64,000 bases of DNA from assembly GCA_024867545.1 (NCBI GenBank), contig JANFNE010000005.1, positions 1,302,001 to 1,366,000 of the forward strand, written 5' to 3'. This DNA comes from Phytopythium helicoides. Lineage: Eukaryota; Oomycota; Peronosporomycetes; Pythiales; Pythiaceae. The position numbers and the translations under genes are program-made. Positions 31,594 to 44,157 of this stretch are shown here, piece by piece. Within the stretch, counting starts at the first letter, position 1. The number at the start of each line of letters is the position of its first letter. The notes under the pieces were generated by a model. It was not told the origin of the DNA, did no database searches, and saw only the letters and a program-made list of their open reading frames with translations.

Positions 31594-34500
31594 TCATTGG
31601 TTCGACCGCCCGGCCCAGACAAACTGTTGGTGCTGCGCAATCAAGAACCCCCGAAAAGCCTATAGCAACAGTAACCTTAGTAGTTTGCACACCGTCAGGA
31701 TATACGCTGCTAGCAACTGCAACTCACCTCTGTCTGAAAGCACTGTCGGAAAAAGTCGCGACACCCAAGCTCTATGCGGGCGTCCAAGAACGAGTCTGCT
31801 TCAAACAGGATATATGCTTCCGACTGCTCGCGATCCTTTGAGCCTGCCAGATTCGGGTGGAACGAACAGAAGTGATACACAGTGTCGCCTAGAAGTGCCT
31901 CGAGAAAATTCATCACTGCTAGGCGGACACCAAGGGCTGGAGAGAGCGCCAAACCCAAGGTGCTTTGGTTCGTGAGCATCGAGGCGAACGAAGATCCATG
32001 CTGTGATTCGCCAAACACAAAGGAATCTGCGTCGTTGATGCTTGGAGTTCGGATGGCTTCGCTCAGGATGCTTTCAAACGCTCGAACGAGTGATTCTGGG
32101 GAATTCAGTCAGTCACCGTCCTCATTAGCACCTACACAAGCATTCACGTACGGGGAAATTCAGGAATTTCAGTCCGCTCTGGGACGTAGACGTCATTGGA
32201 GTCGAGATCAACGACAATGGCTTGTGTCTCTAAGAACCTAGATGGGTAAAATAGTGGAGACGGCGACTCAATCGACGAGGAGCCTCCACGTAGAGGTGGA
32301 AGCTGAAGCTCTAGAGACGCTTTTTGTATGCTGTAGATACTATTGCCTGTGTGGAGATAAAACTGTCAGATCAGCTTAGTGGTTGCCTGTGTGATAGATT
32401 CAAAAACATACGTAGGCGATAGCGGTAGTCATCTTTCGGCTTTTGGACATTCAAAATGGCATCGAAGCCGATCAAAAACGGTTTGCCGCCCTCTTTGAAA
32501 TCCTCAAGAGCTGACACAGAACTCGCCATTTCAAAGGGACAAAACGGCAAATAGGTGTGCTAGATCAACAGAATCATAATAGTCATGAGACTGATTTATC
32601 ATGAACGATAAATGAGGGCATTTACCTGCCACCGGAAAGGCTGCATGAGAACTCGGAGGGCCTCTCCAATCAGCGTCAGTGTTGACGGCTCTTCAGAGAC
32701 GAGGATTATGGACTTGCCGACGAGAAGACAGCCCAGCATGGCTAGAAAGGTCTGGATATGCTATAAAGTTATGACGTGCCGTGAAAGACGAAGCTGCGAA
32801 AGCAAAAGTCCAAACCTGAGTGTTAATATCTCGCAGTGCAGAGTTTACTGGGAAGTCTTCCGAACAGACTGCTTCCTGGAGATAGAATCCTGAAAAACGC
32901 GTGTTGAGACCCACACGTGCAGTAGGCTCACTATCTGAGCAGAGTGTCGTAATAACAGTCTGGTTGATATCAGACGCAGATACATTGCTCTGTGGCATCT
33001 AAAAAAAAGATCGTTAGCATTCCGCACTTGTCTTTACTTTCGCCGCAGCAATACCAATAGACCGCAACGCACCAGCTCGATGGATTCTAGCCGCGCTAAA
33101 AGCTCGCGACCTTTATGCCACATCGGTTTTTGAGTAATCAAAGTGGACACGCATGGACGCCAGCCAGGCTCCCTGTTGTCAGAATCCTCCGACTCGTAAA
33201 ACTTCCACTGTGTAAGGCAGGTGCCGTGCAGAACGCTGTTTCCCTTGTCAGGGACCACGAAGTCGTGAAACACTGGCTGCGGAGCTGAGCATAAGCTTAG
33301 ATTGGCTAATTCACAGTATCCAATTCCAAAGCAGCAAATCTACAACCTGTAGAGTAAAATGATGACCGAGTTCCTGTTGGGGAAACTGGAAATGAAGGCA
33401 TATTTGAAGCCGATCTGTTCCAGCAATATTCCTGCAGTACAAAAAAGATGTCATGAATCCACAAAAGTAATTTATGCAACCCTTTTCAAGGCTATACCTG
33501 AAATGTTGGCTGTGTTTCAGCAGCCACCTCACTGGCGCTCATAGAGCAGAACAAAGCCCCCTTAGCCCTCCAAGCTGGTCTCTTGGCTTGCTGTCGATCT
33601 TCTGGAGAATAGGCTAACTCCGCAGGAATCAGTGAGTAGAATGCGATGGCGTGAATGGCGACACTATCAATCTGGCCAAGAATCTCAGAATTTTCGGCGG
33701 GGTCCAACAGCAGAAGAGATCTATCGAAAGCCAAACGAGATGACTGTAGCTCTAAGAGTCGAACCACTGATGGATGAGTAGACAGACTGCTGGAGATGGG
33801 GACAACGATTGTGCTGGGAGTCCCAGACTTTGCGCCACCAATTGGCTGAGGTTCGCTTTTGTTTCGTCTCACAGCATCTGAACTGGAGAATGACCGAACA
33901 TGCTCGCTCAACCGGCGAAGCTGTCGGTCTGCTTCGAGATTTTCTGTCTCGACGATGAGGCGGATGTAGTGGTCGGAGGCCCGGAAGCGCGGATAGATAT
34001 CCGATTGAAGCCACTGCCAGACGCAGTCTTGGGCAGCGCGGAAGAGGTTGGCGTACCGGGGAGGAGAAAATGGTTCGCCCTGCATCTGCATAATCTTGGC
34101 GAGCGTTTCCTTGCGCACGCTCTCAGGCACGCGCGTGGCCACGAGTGGCGAGCTATCGGCGCAGTACTGGTTGAACAGTCTCCGCACGGCTCGCTGGACC
34201 TGCTCGAACAGCGCCGATGAGAAGATGGTGACCTGCAACAGCGGCAGGAAGGTTGTCTGGACATCCACCCAAAAGCGCAGGTTACCCGCGCTCGCTGGTG
34301 CCGTCTCGCGCAAGAACTCCTCCAGGAACTCGGTACGACGCGCGTCCACGAGCAGTTCAGCCAGCGGCATCTCTCTCCTCACCCGCAGCGCCTCGCACAG
34401 CCGTGAATACTGTGGACTCGCGAGGAAGCGCGGGAAGTGGTCGCGCGCTAGTCGGGCTCTCACGAGTCGCTCCACGCCCGCGAACATATCGAGCGGCGCT

Positions 34501-34853
34501 CGGCCTGCCGCTACGAGTCGGCGCACGCGCTCACCCAGCAGCTCGAGCTCGCGCTCATCCTCATCTACACCTTTGCTCGCTGGCAGCGGCACCAGATAAG
34601 TGCTCGAGATCTCCTGCGCCTAAAGGAGCGTCAGTCACGAGCGCCACAGTGCAGCGTGCAGACAGGCGCTTACCAGGTGGAGCAGCGCGTCGCGGCGGCC
34701 CACGAGCGTCTTGAAGTGGCGCACGAGGCTCAGCAGCGCCAGGCGCCGAGCCAGCGCCGCCTGCTCATCAGGGAACGCGAGCACGAGGAACTCGCGGCGG
34801 AAGGCGTCGAGCACCACGTCGTCCAGCGTCAGGCTCATGGCGACTCCGCCCAT
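31594..34853 (-). CDS. RGS-DENN fusion protein
   Basis: Ten exons are proposed: 34674-34853, 33498-34619, about 33348-33431, 33073-33276, 32816-32998, 32626-32760, 32412-32559, 32152-32346, 31728-32095 and 31594-31659. All junctions have GT-AG signals and consistent phase except exon 2 to exon 3, which is one base out. The N-terminal half has two RGS-like modules (FPRFLASPQYSRL, FLEEFLRETAPASAGNLRFW, LFRAAQDCVWQWLQSDIYP), a fold that speeds GTP hydrolysis on G-alpha. The C-terminal half is a DENN module: uDENN (VFHDFVVPDKGNSVLHGTCL), cDENN (MLGCLLVGKSIILVSEEPST, LRVLMQPFRW) and dDENN (RIELGCRDFFRQCFQTEAF). DENN proteins activate Rab GTPases. Linking the two would join heterotrimeric G-protein signalling to membrane traffic. 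Confidence 0.8.
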
Positions 34854-34941
34854 ACGAACGCCAAGTCAGGCGCCGTTTCGAGTGGGCCACACGCAGGTTG
34901 AAGAGACTGACATTGGTGGCATTTCACTACTTCGCTCCCTA

Positions 34942-37900
34942 CTACAGCGACGGCGAGCGGCTACGCTGGCCCGCCATCTCGTCCGCGTCGTCCTCGTCGG
35001 CGTCCAGGTGTGTACCGAAGCGCATGGGGTGAGCGTGCTGAGGCCCGAGGCGCTGGTGGCACGCGTCGCAGAGCGCGAAGCGGTCGCACGATCTGCATGC
35101 CCAGTACTTGGCGTGCGTGATTAGCAGGCAGCAGTCACGACAGAAAATGTTCGCCTGCACCACGGCGCGCTCGTTGAAGTAGTGGTGCAGAACCATCATG
35201 GTCGAGTGCTTGGCGCGCCGCAGCGAGTCGAACTGGTAGCCTGCATGCGAGCACAGCTGGTGGAACATGAAGCGGCTCCCAAAGAACCGCGGCACGCGCG
35301 CGCACCACTCTGGCACAAGCGCTTCCGGCTCGCAGCGCGAGTCTGCCAGATCGTTCACGTTGTCCACGCACAAGTCCACAACCAGGAGGTCGTTCTTGAG
35401 GCGCTGCACCGCGAAATGGCACTTGGTGAACATCTCGCGTAGCTTGACATCAACATGCACGGTCGGCGCCAACGCCGACGGCTCTAGCTGCTCCTCCGGC
35501 TTCACCCGAAACGCCAGGTCGCTTGCACCTGACGGAGCCACGCGTTTGCCTCCTGTCGAACCAGCGGAGCCCTTGACGTAGAACGGATTGCTTGCTGCTG
35601 CGCGGTTTTTCTTTTCGTTCTTCGCAGTGATCACGCCGACAGCTCGGTCGAACTCGGACAAGATCAAATCACCGTCAAAAAGCGGTGGCAGCTGTGGCGC
35701 TGGCCACTCGAGATCGCTCGGGTCAATGGACCGAGACGTGAAGCCACGCGTTGCCACACCATTTCCGCCGGGGCTTGCAGCCTGTCCTTCACTTCCAGCT
35801 TGGTTGGTACTTCCAGTTGCTGCGCCGCCAGCAAAGTATCGAGCAAACGATGTCGTCCAGTCATTAACTATACCACGGTCCTTTGCTTTCTGGAGCAGAT
35901 TCTTGTACCACAAACGCAAGTGCTCGGCGCTTGGCGTCTTCTGGAAAGGTGGACGGCACCAAAACACATAGCTAATCCGCTTTTGCGGCGGACATGACCA
36001 AATGTGCACAGTGCGGAAGCCATGTCGTCGAATGTAGTCGAAGTATGCGAGCATAATAAAGTGGTACGCTGCGGTTCGCGCAGAGGGTGGAGTCAAATAT
36101 CGGACGCTATCCAGGTACGCGATATACACCGACCGACGATTCGTTTCCAGCGTGCACGAATCACCAAACTCCTGCGTGAAGAGCGTGAACAAACACACAT
36201 CAACGCCATCGTGCTTCTGAAACAGGTAGACACCACGTGACAGGTAGTCGATGTGGCGCGGTAATCGCTGGCTCTCGGCTCGGTCGGAGCTCTCGGGTCG
36301 TAGTTGACATAATGTGTTGCAGTTTTCCTCGAAAGCGTTGAATATAGGCTCGGACACAGTCAGCTGCTCGTTTGGAAATGACAGTACACGAACATACAGC
36401 GAGTTGGCTGCATCATGCTCGCCAACTGCACGGAGTTCACGCTGGAGAAAATCTTCAATGAAGTCGCTCAGCTCACATCGAGGAATGTTGTGGCCTGAAA
36501 CACGGTGATTCTCATCAAAGCTTCCGCCACGATATCCCTTTCCAACGTCCTTGCCGCCGTTGCCGTAGGAGCTACTACCTGCACTGCTGCTGCTTTCCCC
36601 GCTTGTAACATCAATGGACTGTGACTGCGAATCAGAGTCTGGGGCCCCGACCAGCGCTGGAGACCACGAAGGTACCACGGCGTCGTCTTTTCTCATAGAG
36701 ATGGTATCTTCGACGGGCTTCTCCTTTTGTCGCCGTCGTAAACAACATAAAGGACAGACATACTCGTGCTCACGCGCATACACACCAACAACAGGGTTGT
36801 ACAGTCCACACACCTGGTGCAGCCATTTATCACATGACGTACAGCGTACCCATGGCTCAACACCAACCTCGCACTTGAGCTTTTGAAGCCCCGATGAATT
36901 CAACGTCAAATCGTCCGAGCCAAGCTGGGAAGACCGCGTACTCTCCGTTCCGTCATCGTCCGCAACGCTTTTATTTTGACTCCCCGCGAGGCTTGAGCGC
37001 TGCGATGCTCCATCTCCATCACGGTCCATTCGAGTTTTACATTTTTGACAATACACGCGCGTGCCATCTCGCGTCGCGAAGTAGATAGAGCCTTTTCGAA
37101 TATCAGCGCCACAACCGCCTGCACACTGCAAGTGGGGAGCAACAAGACCCAAGCAGAACTGGTGACACATATTGCACTGATTTCCACGGCAAGAGAGACA
37201 GATGTGCCGCGACGGGTTTGTTCTTCGCTGCTGACGTTCGCGCTCGGCACGTATTGCGTTATCAAAATGCCCAAGAAGAATATCAGCATGGACATGCACA
37301 TAGTGGTTCTTCGGGTTAAACAACATGGCGTTCTCGAAGACCAGTCGCACGTCTGCAACAAAGTCGTCCATCTCGACGTATTCGCCTTGCGCTAACTTTG
37401 CTTTGATAGTTCCCAGATCCATCGGATTCTGGCACACCACACACAACAATCAGAACGCGATAGGAAACGCGCTCGGCAAGAACTGTATGGCACATACCTT
37501 AACAATTGTTGTGTACAGCGGCAAATTCAGCGCTACAGGGTCGACGGGAACATTGTATATACCATGAGTGTTGCGCGGATGAGACATCAGCTTGGACAAT
37601 ATTTCGGTTGCATGCTCGAAGTTTTCAACGCGGCCTTCGCGTTGAACTGCCTTGATGTGACTCGAAATCTGGTCAATCGTCATGTAACGTAGGGGGTCTA
37701 CGTTGTGTGGGTGATACTGAAAGGAGCGGTAGCTAGAATCAAGAAGTTTCTCGGTCCAGCCGAGCGGTAGACTTCGGTTTTCCCCAAGCACCCGGACACC
37801 ATCTGGTAACGGCTTCATGAGATCGTGACTAATAGATTGACCTTGCGCGCCTTTTGCTCGAAGAATCTGGCGGGGTGTGACGGGAGGCGGACTTGAGCTC

Positions 37901-37998
37901 CTCCGGCGGTGCTTCCGCGGCGTGAATGGTGGCGACGACACCGTTGGAGACATTGAAATGACTGGTGACGTTCCAAAGAACTCATTCTGGTCTGACAT
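34942..37998 (-). CDS. p300/CBP-type histone acetyltransferase (KAT3)
   Basis: Two exons: 37498-37998 and 34942-37428, with a 69 bp intron inside the bromodomain, giving 995 residues. Domain order: Pro/Ser-rich N-terminus; bromodomain (about residues 125-240, NPMDLGTIKAKLAQGEY, NAMLFNPKNH) for acetyl-lysine binding; a Cys-rich segment and PHD-like finger (WVRCTSCDKWLHQVCGLY); the KAT11 catalytic domain (VCLFTLFTQEFGDSC, VYIAYLDSVRYLTP, AYHFIMLAYFDYIRRHGFR, HIWSCPPQKRISYVF); and a ZZ zinc finger (CRDCCLLITHAKYWACRSC) near the end. It transfers acetyl groups from acetyl-CoA to histones and factors in the nucleus. The protein ends shortly after ZZ, so no TAZ2 module is encoded here. The RGS-DENN gene begins 88 bp downstream on the same strand. 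Confidence 0.93.
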
Positions 37999-38081
37999 TG
38001 GGCGCTTCGATATGGTATATTGCTTGACTTTCGGCTTCCTGGGTGGTAGCCCAGTTTTTGCCTTGGAGATGTTCGAAGAGC

Positions 38082-39292
38082 CTAGCCTTCTTCGTTCTTG
38101 TACTCTACCTCGTGGGTATCATCTTCAGCTTGAATCAACTTTCGGGAGCCGCCACCGCGAGATCGCACTCTGTTAGCACCTCGCGTACTACTCTCATTCT
38201 GGACTGGTCCTCCAAATTGCATCGAACGAACGGTGATCTGCACTGGGCGTCTTAGCAGCGGTACTCGTGCCATTGGTCCCCGGCGATGGCGATGCCGAGG
38301 TGGCCTCTCTTCGAACACAATCTTCATCCATTCGGACTGTGCCTGGCGTTCGTCTTCGAGGCAGTTCTCGACTGTTGCATTCAGTTTCAGCCAGATGGCA
38401 TGCTTGACGAATCGCAGCAAGTATGCATCCGAGACACCGACACTAGCAGCAATGTAGTCTGTTTTCATCGCACAACGTTAGGATGACAGTCACGCGGCAC
38501 GCCATCGTGTCAGGACCCACCTATGATCATTCGGAGTACCGTTGCACTCGGGATTTCCCGGTCGCCATCGAACAGCGCGTAGGCTGCGTCAACCTCGTCC
38601 AATTTGCGCACGGACCACTCGCCATGGTTGATCGGGCGGCTTGGGCGTTCCGCAACGGGCGAGTCAACGGGCGAGCCTACAAATCTTTCGTCAGGCGGCG
38701 AGTCTGCATCATCCGGGTCCGATTCGCACGCTAGCTGCTCATAATCTTGCGCCAACTGATCGTCCGAGACGTGCGCCAACTGATCGTCCGAGTCCTGCGT
38801 CAACCGCTCGACCTCGCCGATCGCCGGCTCTGCCTTGACGTGCTCGATCACCTCCTCCTGGTGGTACTCTACGTCTCCGTAGCTTGCGTCATCGTCCGTG
38901 TCGGCTGTCAGGTCCACGTCCACTGGTCCACCGTCGCTGTCATCGCTGTCCATGGCTGCATCCAGCTCACCGCTAGCGACGGCCACAGCGTCGGCGAGCA
39001 CGTCCAGCACGTTGGCGCGACCGACCTCCTGCTTGACCGTGGGCGCGTCGTAGGCGTAGGCCCCGCGCCAGTAGTCGGCCCCGCCGAGCGTGTGGCCGCC
39101 GCCCTCGTCCTCGTCACTGCACGCGTCCTCCTCGCTCTTGCTGTCTTCGTCCTCGCTGCACAGGCTGATGACGACCTGCCCGTCGCGCGCGCGCACCTCG
39201 CGGTAGTCAACGCGCAGCGGTTGCTGCAGCCCACGGCGCCGCTCCTCCTCGCGCGCGGCGGCCAGGCGCGCGCGCCTCGCGCCCTCGTCCAT
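38082..39292 (-). CDS. Acidic protein of unknown function
   Basis: Two exons: 38521-39292 and 38082-38458, with a 62 bp intron and phase matched, giving 382 residues. ATG 39292 (MDEGARRARL) is preferred because upstream sequence is promoter-like. The centre is strongly acidic (SEDEDSKSEEDACSDEDEG, DSDDSDGGPVDVDLTADTDD) with Gln/Asp repeats. The second exon reads as a helical segment (DAYLLRFVKHAIWLKLNAT) and a basic Arg-rich tail. VKQEV and VKAEP match the psi-K-x-E sumoylation pattern. I do not recognise the family. A nuclear, chromatin or transcription role is only suggested by composition. Confidence 0.7.
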
Positions 39293-39601
39293 CGCTCCCG
39301 TTCTCGCTCGCCGGCGCTTTTCAAACCCGCCGCATACTGAGCGGCAATCGCTGCCGACGCCTTTCCCCCGTGCGCGCCGTGATTGGCTGGTATCACCGAA
39401 TACTATCCGGCTATTGGTCAGATCTTTCGGATTCGCTAACAATAGCCTTAAGAATCACGCTAACCTCTAACGCCGACCCTAAGCGAGAAAGGACCCATCA
39501 AGGCCAGCTTGACCACGCCTGTTGATGGGGCGGGACTCCGGGTCGCGCGCTGTCTGTCTGGATGGCGCCGCCGCCCAGAGCGTCACTTTCTCTTTCTCGA
39601 G
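39293..39601. promoter_or_regulatory. Divergent promoter region
   Basis: A 309 bp gap between two divergent starts (39292 minus, 39602 plus). It contains two CCAAT-type boxes on opposite strands (gattggctgg at 39381, tattggtc at 39413), the most convincing cis elements seen in this interval. Confidence 0.55.
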
Positions 39602-40902
39602 ATGGCGCGCAGCTCCAGCGCCTCCGCCTTGGTGGCCGCACCTGCCCAGGCCACCGCCGCGCTTGACGACGCCGGGCTGCACCGCGAGCACGCGGAGGAC
39701 GAGATGCGCGGCGGCTCCTTGAAGCGTGAGCCCATGGACGGGACGGGTGGCGATCACGAGGACGACGACGCGGGCTTCCCCGACGTCTGGCTGCACGCGC
39801 TGCCCACGCCGCCGCCCCCGCGTACCAGGTGGACGCGCCGCCTCGTCATCACCAAGCAGCCCGCCTCCGAGTTCTACAAGGATGAGGGTGCGCTGCTGTG
39901 TGCAGCGGCGCCAGGCGGACGAGCCATGAACTCAACATTCGCTCTGCATCCCTCTCAGGCGGCAAGGCCAACGCGCTCGAGGTCGAGGTGACTTTGGTCG
40001 AGTTCGATGAACATGGAGAGCCCGCTCGGTCGCCAGATAGCGAGTTCATTGACATCCCGCTGCGCATCCTGCTCTTCTTCGAGTCGGGCAAGCGCGTGGA
40101 CGACTCGGACCAAGAGATCTTCCGCTTCGTCGGCAACGACTATGACTCGGTCGTGATCCGCGCGGCTACTCGAAAAGCCAGCGTTCAGTTCCGTCTTGAG
40201 AAGGTGCGGGGTTTCCCATTGCGTTTCTCTCGCTTCGAATCCAAATTCCTTGATGCGCGGACTCTCTTGCAGGTGAGCCGACGGAAGGATGGTCAGCGCT
40301 TCAAGTTGCGGATCGAGGTGGACCAAGAGCAGTGTACGGCCAACGTGGCAGACCTGACACCCATCTTCACGAATGCCATCTGCGTCCTTTCCAAGCGCAA
40401 ACACCACCACCACAGCAGTTCGAGCGACGCAGGTCGCGGTAAGGAGCCGCCGCCGAAGCTTTTGAAGCGAGGTGGGTTCTGGGAATCCTGGGCACGTCAC
40501 CAAATGCCTCTTCTCACGCCGCAAGTTGCTCTTGCAGACTTGACAAAGCTCGAGGAGCGGTTGGGGGACAAGATGGACCGCATGCTCGTGGAAGTCGCCC
40601 GCCTGCAGCGCCATGTTGCCAAGCAGAATGAGCTTATCTCGAAGCACCTGGTGGCGGTTCCGGTCGGCCTCAGCTCCGCGCCAGACTCTGGCGTTCTTGA
40701 CTGGTTCCTGAAACCAGGCGGCACGGATGAGTGTGTGCCACTGCCACCATCTGGAGGCTCATTCTTGAACTCGTCGGGGCCGTTTTTCGAAGGATCAAGC
40801 GACTCGCACGATAGTTCGGGCGACTTTGCCGGGTCGTCACCAGCTCACTCAAGTGGCGGCGCAGAGGCCTCACGCATGGCACTGCCATTCCCGCAAATAT
40901 GA
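39602..40902 (+). CDS. Uncharacterised protein with coiled coil
   Basis: Three exons are proposed: 39602-39887, 39959-40203 and 40273-40902, with introns of 71 and 69 bp, giving 386 residues. The second intron keeps frame if retained (GTGCGG...TTGCAG), so a form longer by 23 residues is possible. Residues 90-200 form a compact beta-rich block (ALEVEVTLVEFDE, SEFIDIPLRILLFFESGKR, KVSRRKDGQRFKLRIEV). A His run, a basic KLLKRGG stretch, a helix with heptads (LEERLGDKMDRMLVEVARL) and a Ser/Gly-rich tail follow. I do not recognise the beta block; it recalls transcription-factor-like domains but no name can be given. Confidence 0.72.
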
Positions 40903-41105
40903 AGGCCGACGAGAATTCAAGCCAATTTTGCTGATCGCGAAAGACAGACGGATCTCGCGATGTTGTTAGTGCCGTTAGTTGAGTGAGCCACCATCCGCGA
41001 TAAGCGCGCAATCGAAGTAAGGACGCTTGTGCTGTTTCGAGATTGCTGCGGTATTGTTATAATGAAAATCAGTAGGAGGCTGTCCACTACCTTCCAAGTG
41101 CGAGA

Positions 41106-41709
41106 CTACTTTGCCTCAGGCTTGAGGTCTCCCGTCTCTAGGAAGTAGCGGAAGTCGCCCATGACCTGCACGAGGTTGCCGGCCGTCTGGATCTGGCGGT
41201 GCAAGTCCACGTTCTTCGGCGTCTTCTCCATCAGATTGAGCAGTTTTTCCTTCCGCCGGAGCTGCCAATACGTCAGCGAGGCATTTAGTCACATCCTTCA
41301 CGATCCAGTCAGCTCACTACGCACTATCTCTTTGTACAGCTCGTCGCAGACCGAGTTGAACTGTTCGAGCTTCTTGACGACCTGGTCCTCCGCCTCGCCC
41401 TGCTCCGAGCCCTCACTGTTTTGCCCCAGTCGTCAGCACCTATACGGGCAGCGACCAACCAGGCCACACAAAGACGCACGGGAACTGCTCCTCCGTCTGC
41501 ACGAGCACGAGGCACTCGGCCACCAGTTCCTGCACGCACACGATCCGCGCCGCATCGGTCAGTCGCTCGCCTTCTAGCACATCCCTCGCGCTCAGCGCCA
41601 CCCACGCGCCGCCACTCACGTCGAACTTTCCGCAGACATCCTCGACGCGCAGCTTAAAGGGCTTGTTCGGGTCCTTAGCCGTCTCGCTCGTCAGCATCAC
41701 GTTCGCCAT
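41106..41709 (-). CDS. Small uncharacterised protein, 158 residues
   Basis: Three exons: 41480-41709, 41325-41415 and 41106-41261, with phases consistent at both joins. The N-terminal 60 residues look globular (FKLRVEDVCGKFDVSGGAW). The rest is helical with heptads (VVKKLEQFNSVCDELYKEI, LRRKEKLLNLMEKTPKNVD, LHRQIQTAGNLVQVMG). The size and helix pattern recall small subunits of multi-protein complexes, but I cannot name it. It is divergent from NOT3 (282 bp between starts) and convergent with the preceding gene. Confidence 0.72.
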
Positions 41710-41991
41710 GTTGCCTCGCTGTCGCTTTTTCCCAAGTGAACGGCCATTGCGGCTCTCGCGGCTCGAAACGTTCTTCTACTGGTCGAAATGTAAAGAAGTA
41801 ACGGCATTCGATTCGCTAAAATAGAGATATGCATTCTGTTTCAACCAATCGAGAGCTATCGCGGGCCGCAGGAGGCAAGCCCCCCATTCCCCCAAGCGCA
41901 GCGCAGCAAGCGAGGAAGCGCGCGATCTCGCCCCAGGCCCACGACACGCACGCAGACCCGCGCTCGGTAGCGCGCGCAGGCAGCAGCCAAG

Positions 41992-43965
41992 ATGGCGGGG
42001 CAGCGGAAGCTCATGAGCGAGATCGACCGCACGCTCAAGAAGGTCAGCGAGGGCGTGGAGGTGTTCAACGAGATCTGGGACAAGGTGTACGCGGCCACCA
42101 ACCAGGCGCAGAAGGAGAAGCACGAGGCAGACCTCAAGAAGGAGATCAAGAAGCTGCAGCGCTTCCGCGACCAGATCAAGACCTGGATCAGCAACAGCGA
42201 CGTCAAGGACAAGAAGCCGCTCGTCGACACACGCAAGCTCATTGAGCAGAAGATGGAGGAGTTTCAAAGTATGCGAGAAGGAGACCAAGACCAAGGCGTA
42301 CTCGAAAGAAGGCCTGGCGCAAACCGAGCGGCTGGACCCGGCCGAGGCGGCGCGCCAAAAGTCCCACGGGTGGATACAGGACTGCCTCTCGCAGTTCAAT
42401 GAGCAGATCGAGGCGGTCGAGTGCGACCTGGAGCGCCTGCAGTCGGCCAAGGGCCGTAACCGGAACAAGTCCGAGATGGAACGGCTGGAGCTGACGCTTG
42501 CCAAGCACAAGTGGCACGTGCTCAAGCTTGAGCAGATCAACCGCTTGCTGGACAACGACGCGCTCGAGCCATCGCAGGTGGATGAGCTCAAGGAGGACGT
42601 CGAGTATTACCTCGAAGCGAACCAGGTCAGTTATTTTATTTTTCATGGCGTGTGCAATACTGTGCAGTGGCTGAAATGGGGGCAATGGTGCAGGAGCCTG
42701 ACTTCATGGAGACGTACGGCGACGACGATATCTATGAGACGCTGGATCTGGACTCGCTTGGTGCAGGCCGTGCAGGTGGCGCTTCCCACCGAGCAGGATA
42801 TTGGTCTTGATGACGTTGCCAGTGCCCCGGAGACCCCCAGCAACAGCGTCGGCAACCGTGAACCGAGCAAGCGCTAAGACGCCGAAAAAGGGATCTTCCT
42901 CTTCGAGCACGATCGTTGGGATTGGTCGTGCAGGCGCTGTCAAGCCGATTGACCTCAAATCGACGCCGAGCCGCTCATCGTCGAATGCAAGCGCTTCGGC
43001 AAAGAGCGACAGCTCGCCGCTGAATGGGAAGCCGGATGACAAGGCGAGCAGTAAGACGGCTGCGGCTCGTGGCACCCCACAGCGCGCCAAAAACGGCGTG
43101 CCACCACCCATCCCGACGCCGAACGGATCCGACAAGGCGTCGAAGCCTGCAGCTCCATCGCCCTCTCCAGCCCAACAGCAGCAAGAGAGTACACCTGGAC
43201 GCAAGGTCTCACCCCCGACGCCGCAAAAGACCCCGTCGCCGAGTGCTACCGCTCCTGGAAAGGACACTGGCAGTGCATCTTCTTCTACGGCATCACCTAC
43301 GCCTGTGGCACCCGCGGCAACGTACGCACCCTCGCCACGTAGCGCCACTCCAGGCTTGCCGCCCCAGCCACCTTCTAGTGCCTCAACGAGCTCGAGTAGT
43401 GTACCAGGTATCGCGGCTCCGCCAACACCGACAGGTAGCGGCCCAACTAGCAGTTTGACACCTACGCCACCAAGTGGTGCGGCATCATTTACTCCTCCCC
43501 CCACAGAGCAGCAGGCGCCACTGACCGAAGAGCAGCGGCAGATTCTTCGTATGATCGACGAGAGCTTCCACTTTATCCCCGAGACCCGCGACTCAGACAA
43601 GACGAATCGATACACGCCGCGAAATGTGTACCCGACTCCCGCAAGCTTCCCGTCCTACTCCGGCACCACTGTTTGAGAAGGCGGCGGTGTTTGAGAAGTT
43701 GGACGTGGACACGCTGTTTTTCATCTTTTACTACCAGCAGGGCTCATACCAGCAGTACCTCGCAGCGCGCGAGCTGAAACGGAGAACGTGGGGCTACCAC
43801 AAAAAGTACAAGACATGGTTCAAGCGGCACGAGGAGCCGCAGGTCACGGGCGAGGACTACGAGCAGGGCACGTTCGTGTACTTTGACTACGAGACGGGCT
43901 GGTGCCAGCGCATCAAGACGGAGTTCACATTCGAGTACAGTTATCTCGAGGATGAGCTGCAGTAG
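41992..43965 (+). CDS. NOT3: CCR4-NOT complex subunit NOT3/NOT5, with frame breaks
   Basis: The N-terminal NOT3/5 coiled-coil domain is unmistakable ([60 protein letters not shown]). So is the C-terminal NOT box ([50 protein letters not shown]). A long Ser/Pro-rich linker lies between. The complex deadenylates and represses mRNA in the cytoplasm. One intron is clear, from 42627 (GTCAGT) to about 42666. Single extra bases break the frame at about 42262-42264 (gagTTTcaaag, needs EEFKVCEKE) and about 43652-43655 (before PTPAPLFE); a third break is likely near 42765. Sequence between breaks is well conserved, so these look like assembly indels more than decay. Confidence 0.88.
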
Positions 43966-44157
43966 GTCCCTCTGGGTCAGTTAGTCGCCGCGAACAGGAA
44001 CACAGTCGTTTGGCGTGGACAGGAGGATGGTTGCATTGCTGTTGCGTGGGCTGTTGGTGTTGTGAATACAATAAGGGAAAGAATAGTGCCCCTGGGTCAT
44101 AATTGCTGGAAGCCTGTCAATGCGGGATGTCAGTCAAGATTTCCCAGTCTTCCCGCC

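Noticed and set aside
31517..31975. Plus-strand ORF opposite the DENN exons
   Set aside because: The minus strand has spliced, conserved DENN coding with matching phases here.
42704..43615. 303-codon minus-strand ORF over the NOT3 linker
   Set aside because: Gly/Val-rich antisense of a Ser/Pro-rich low-complexity linker.
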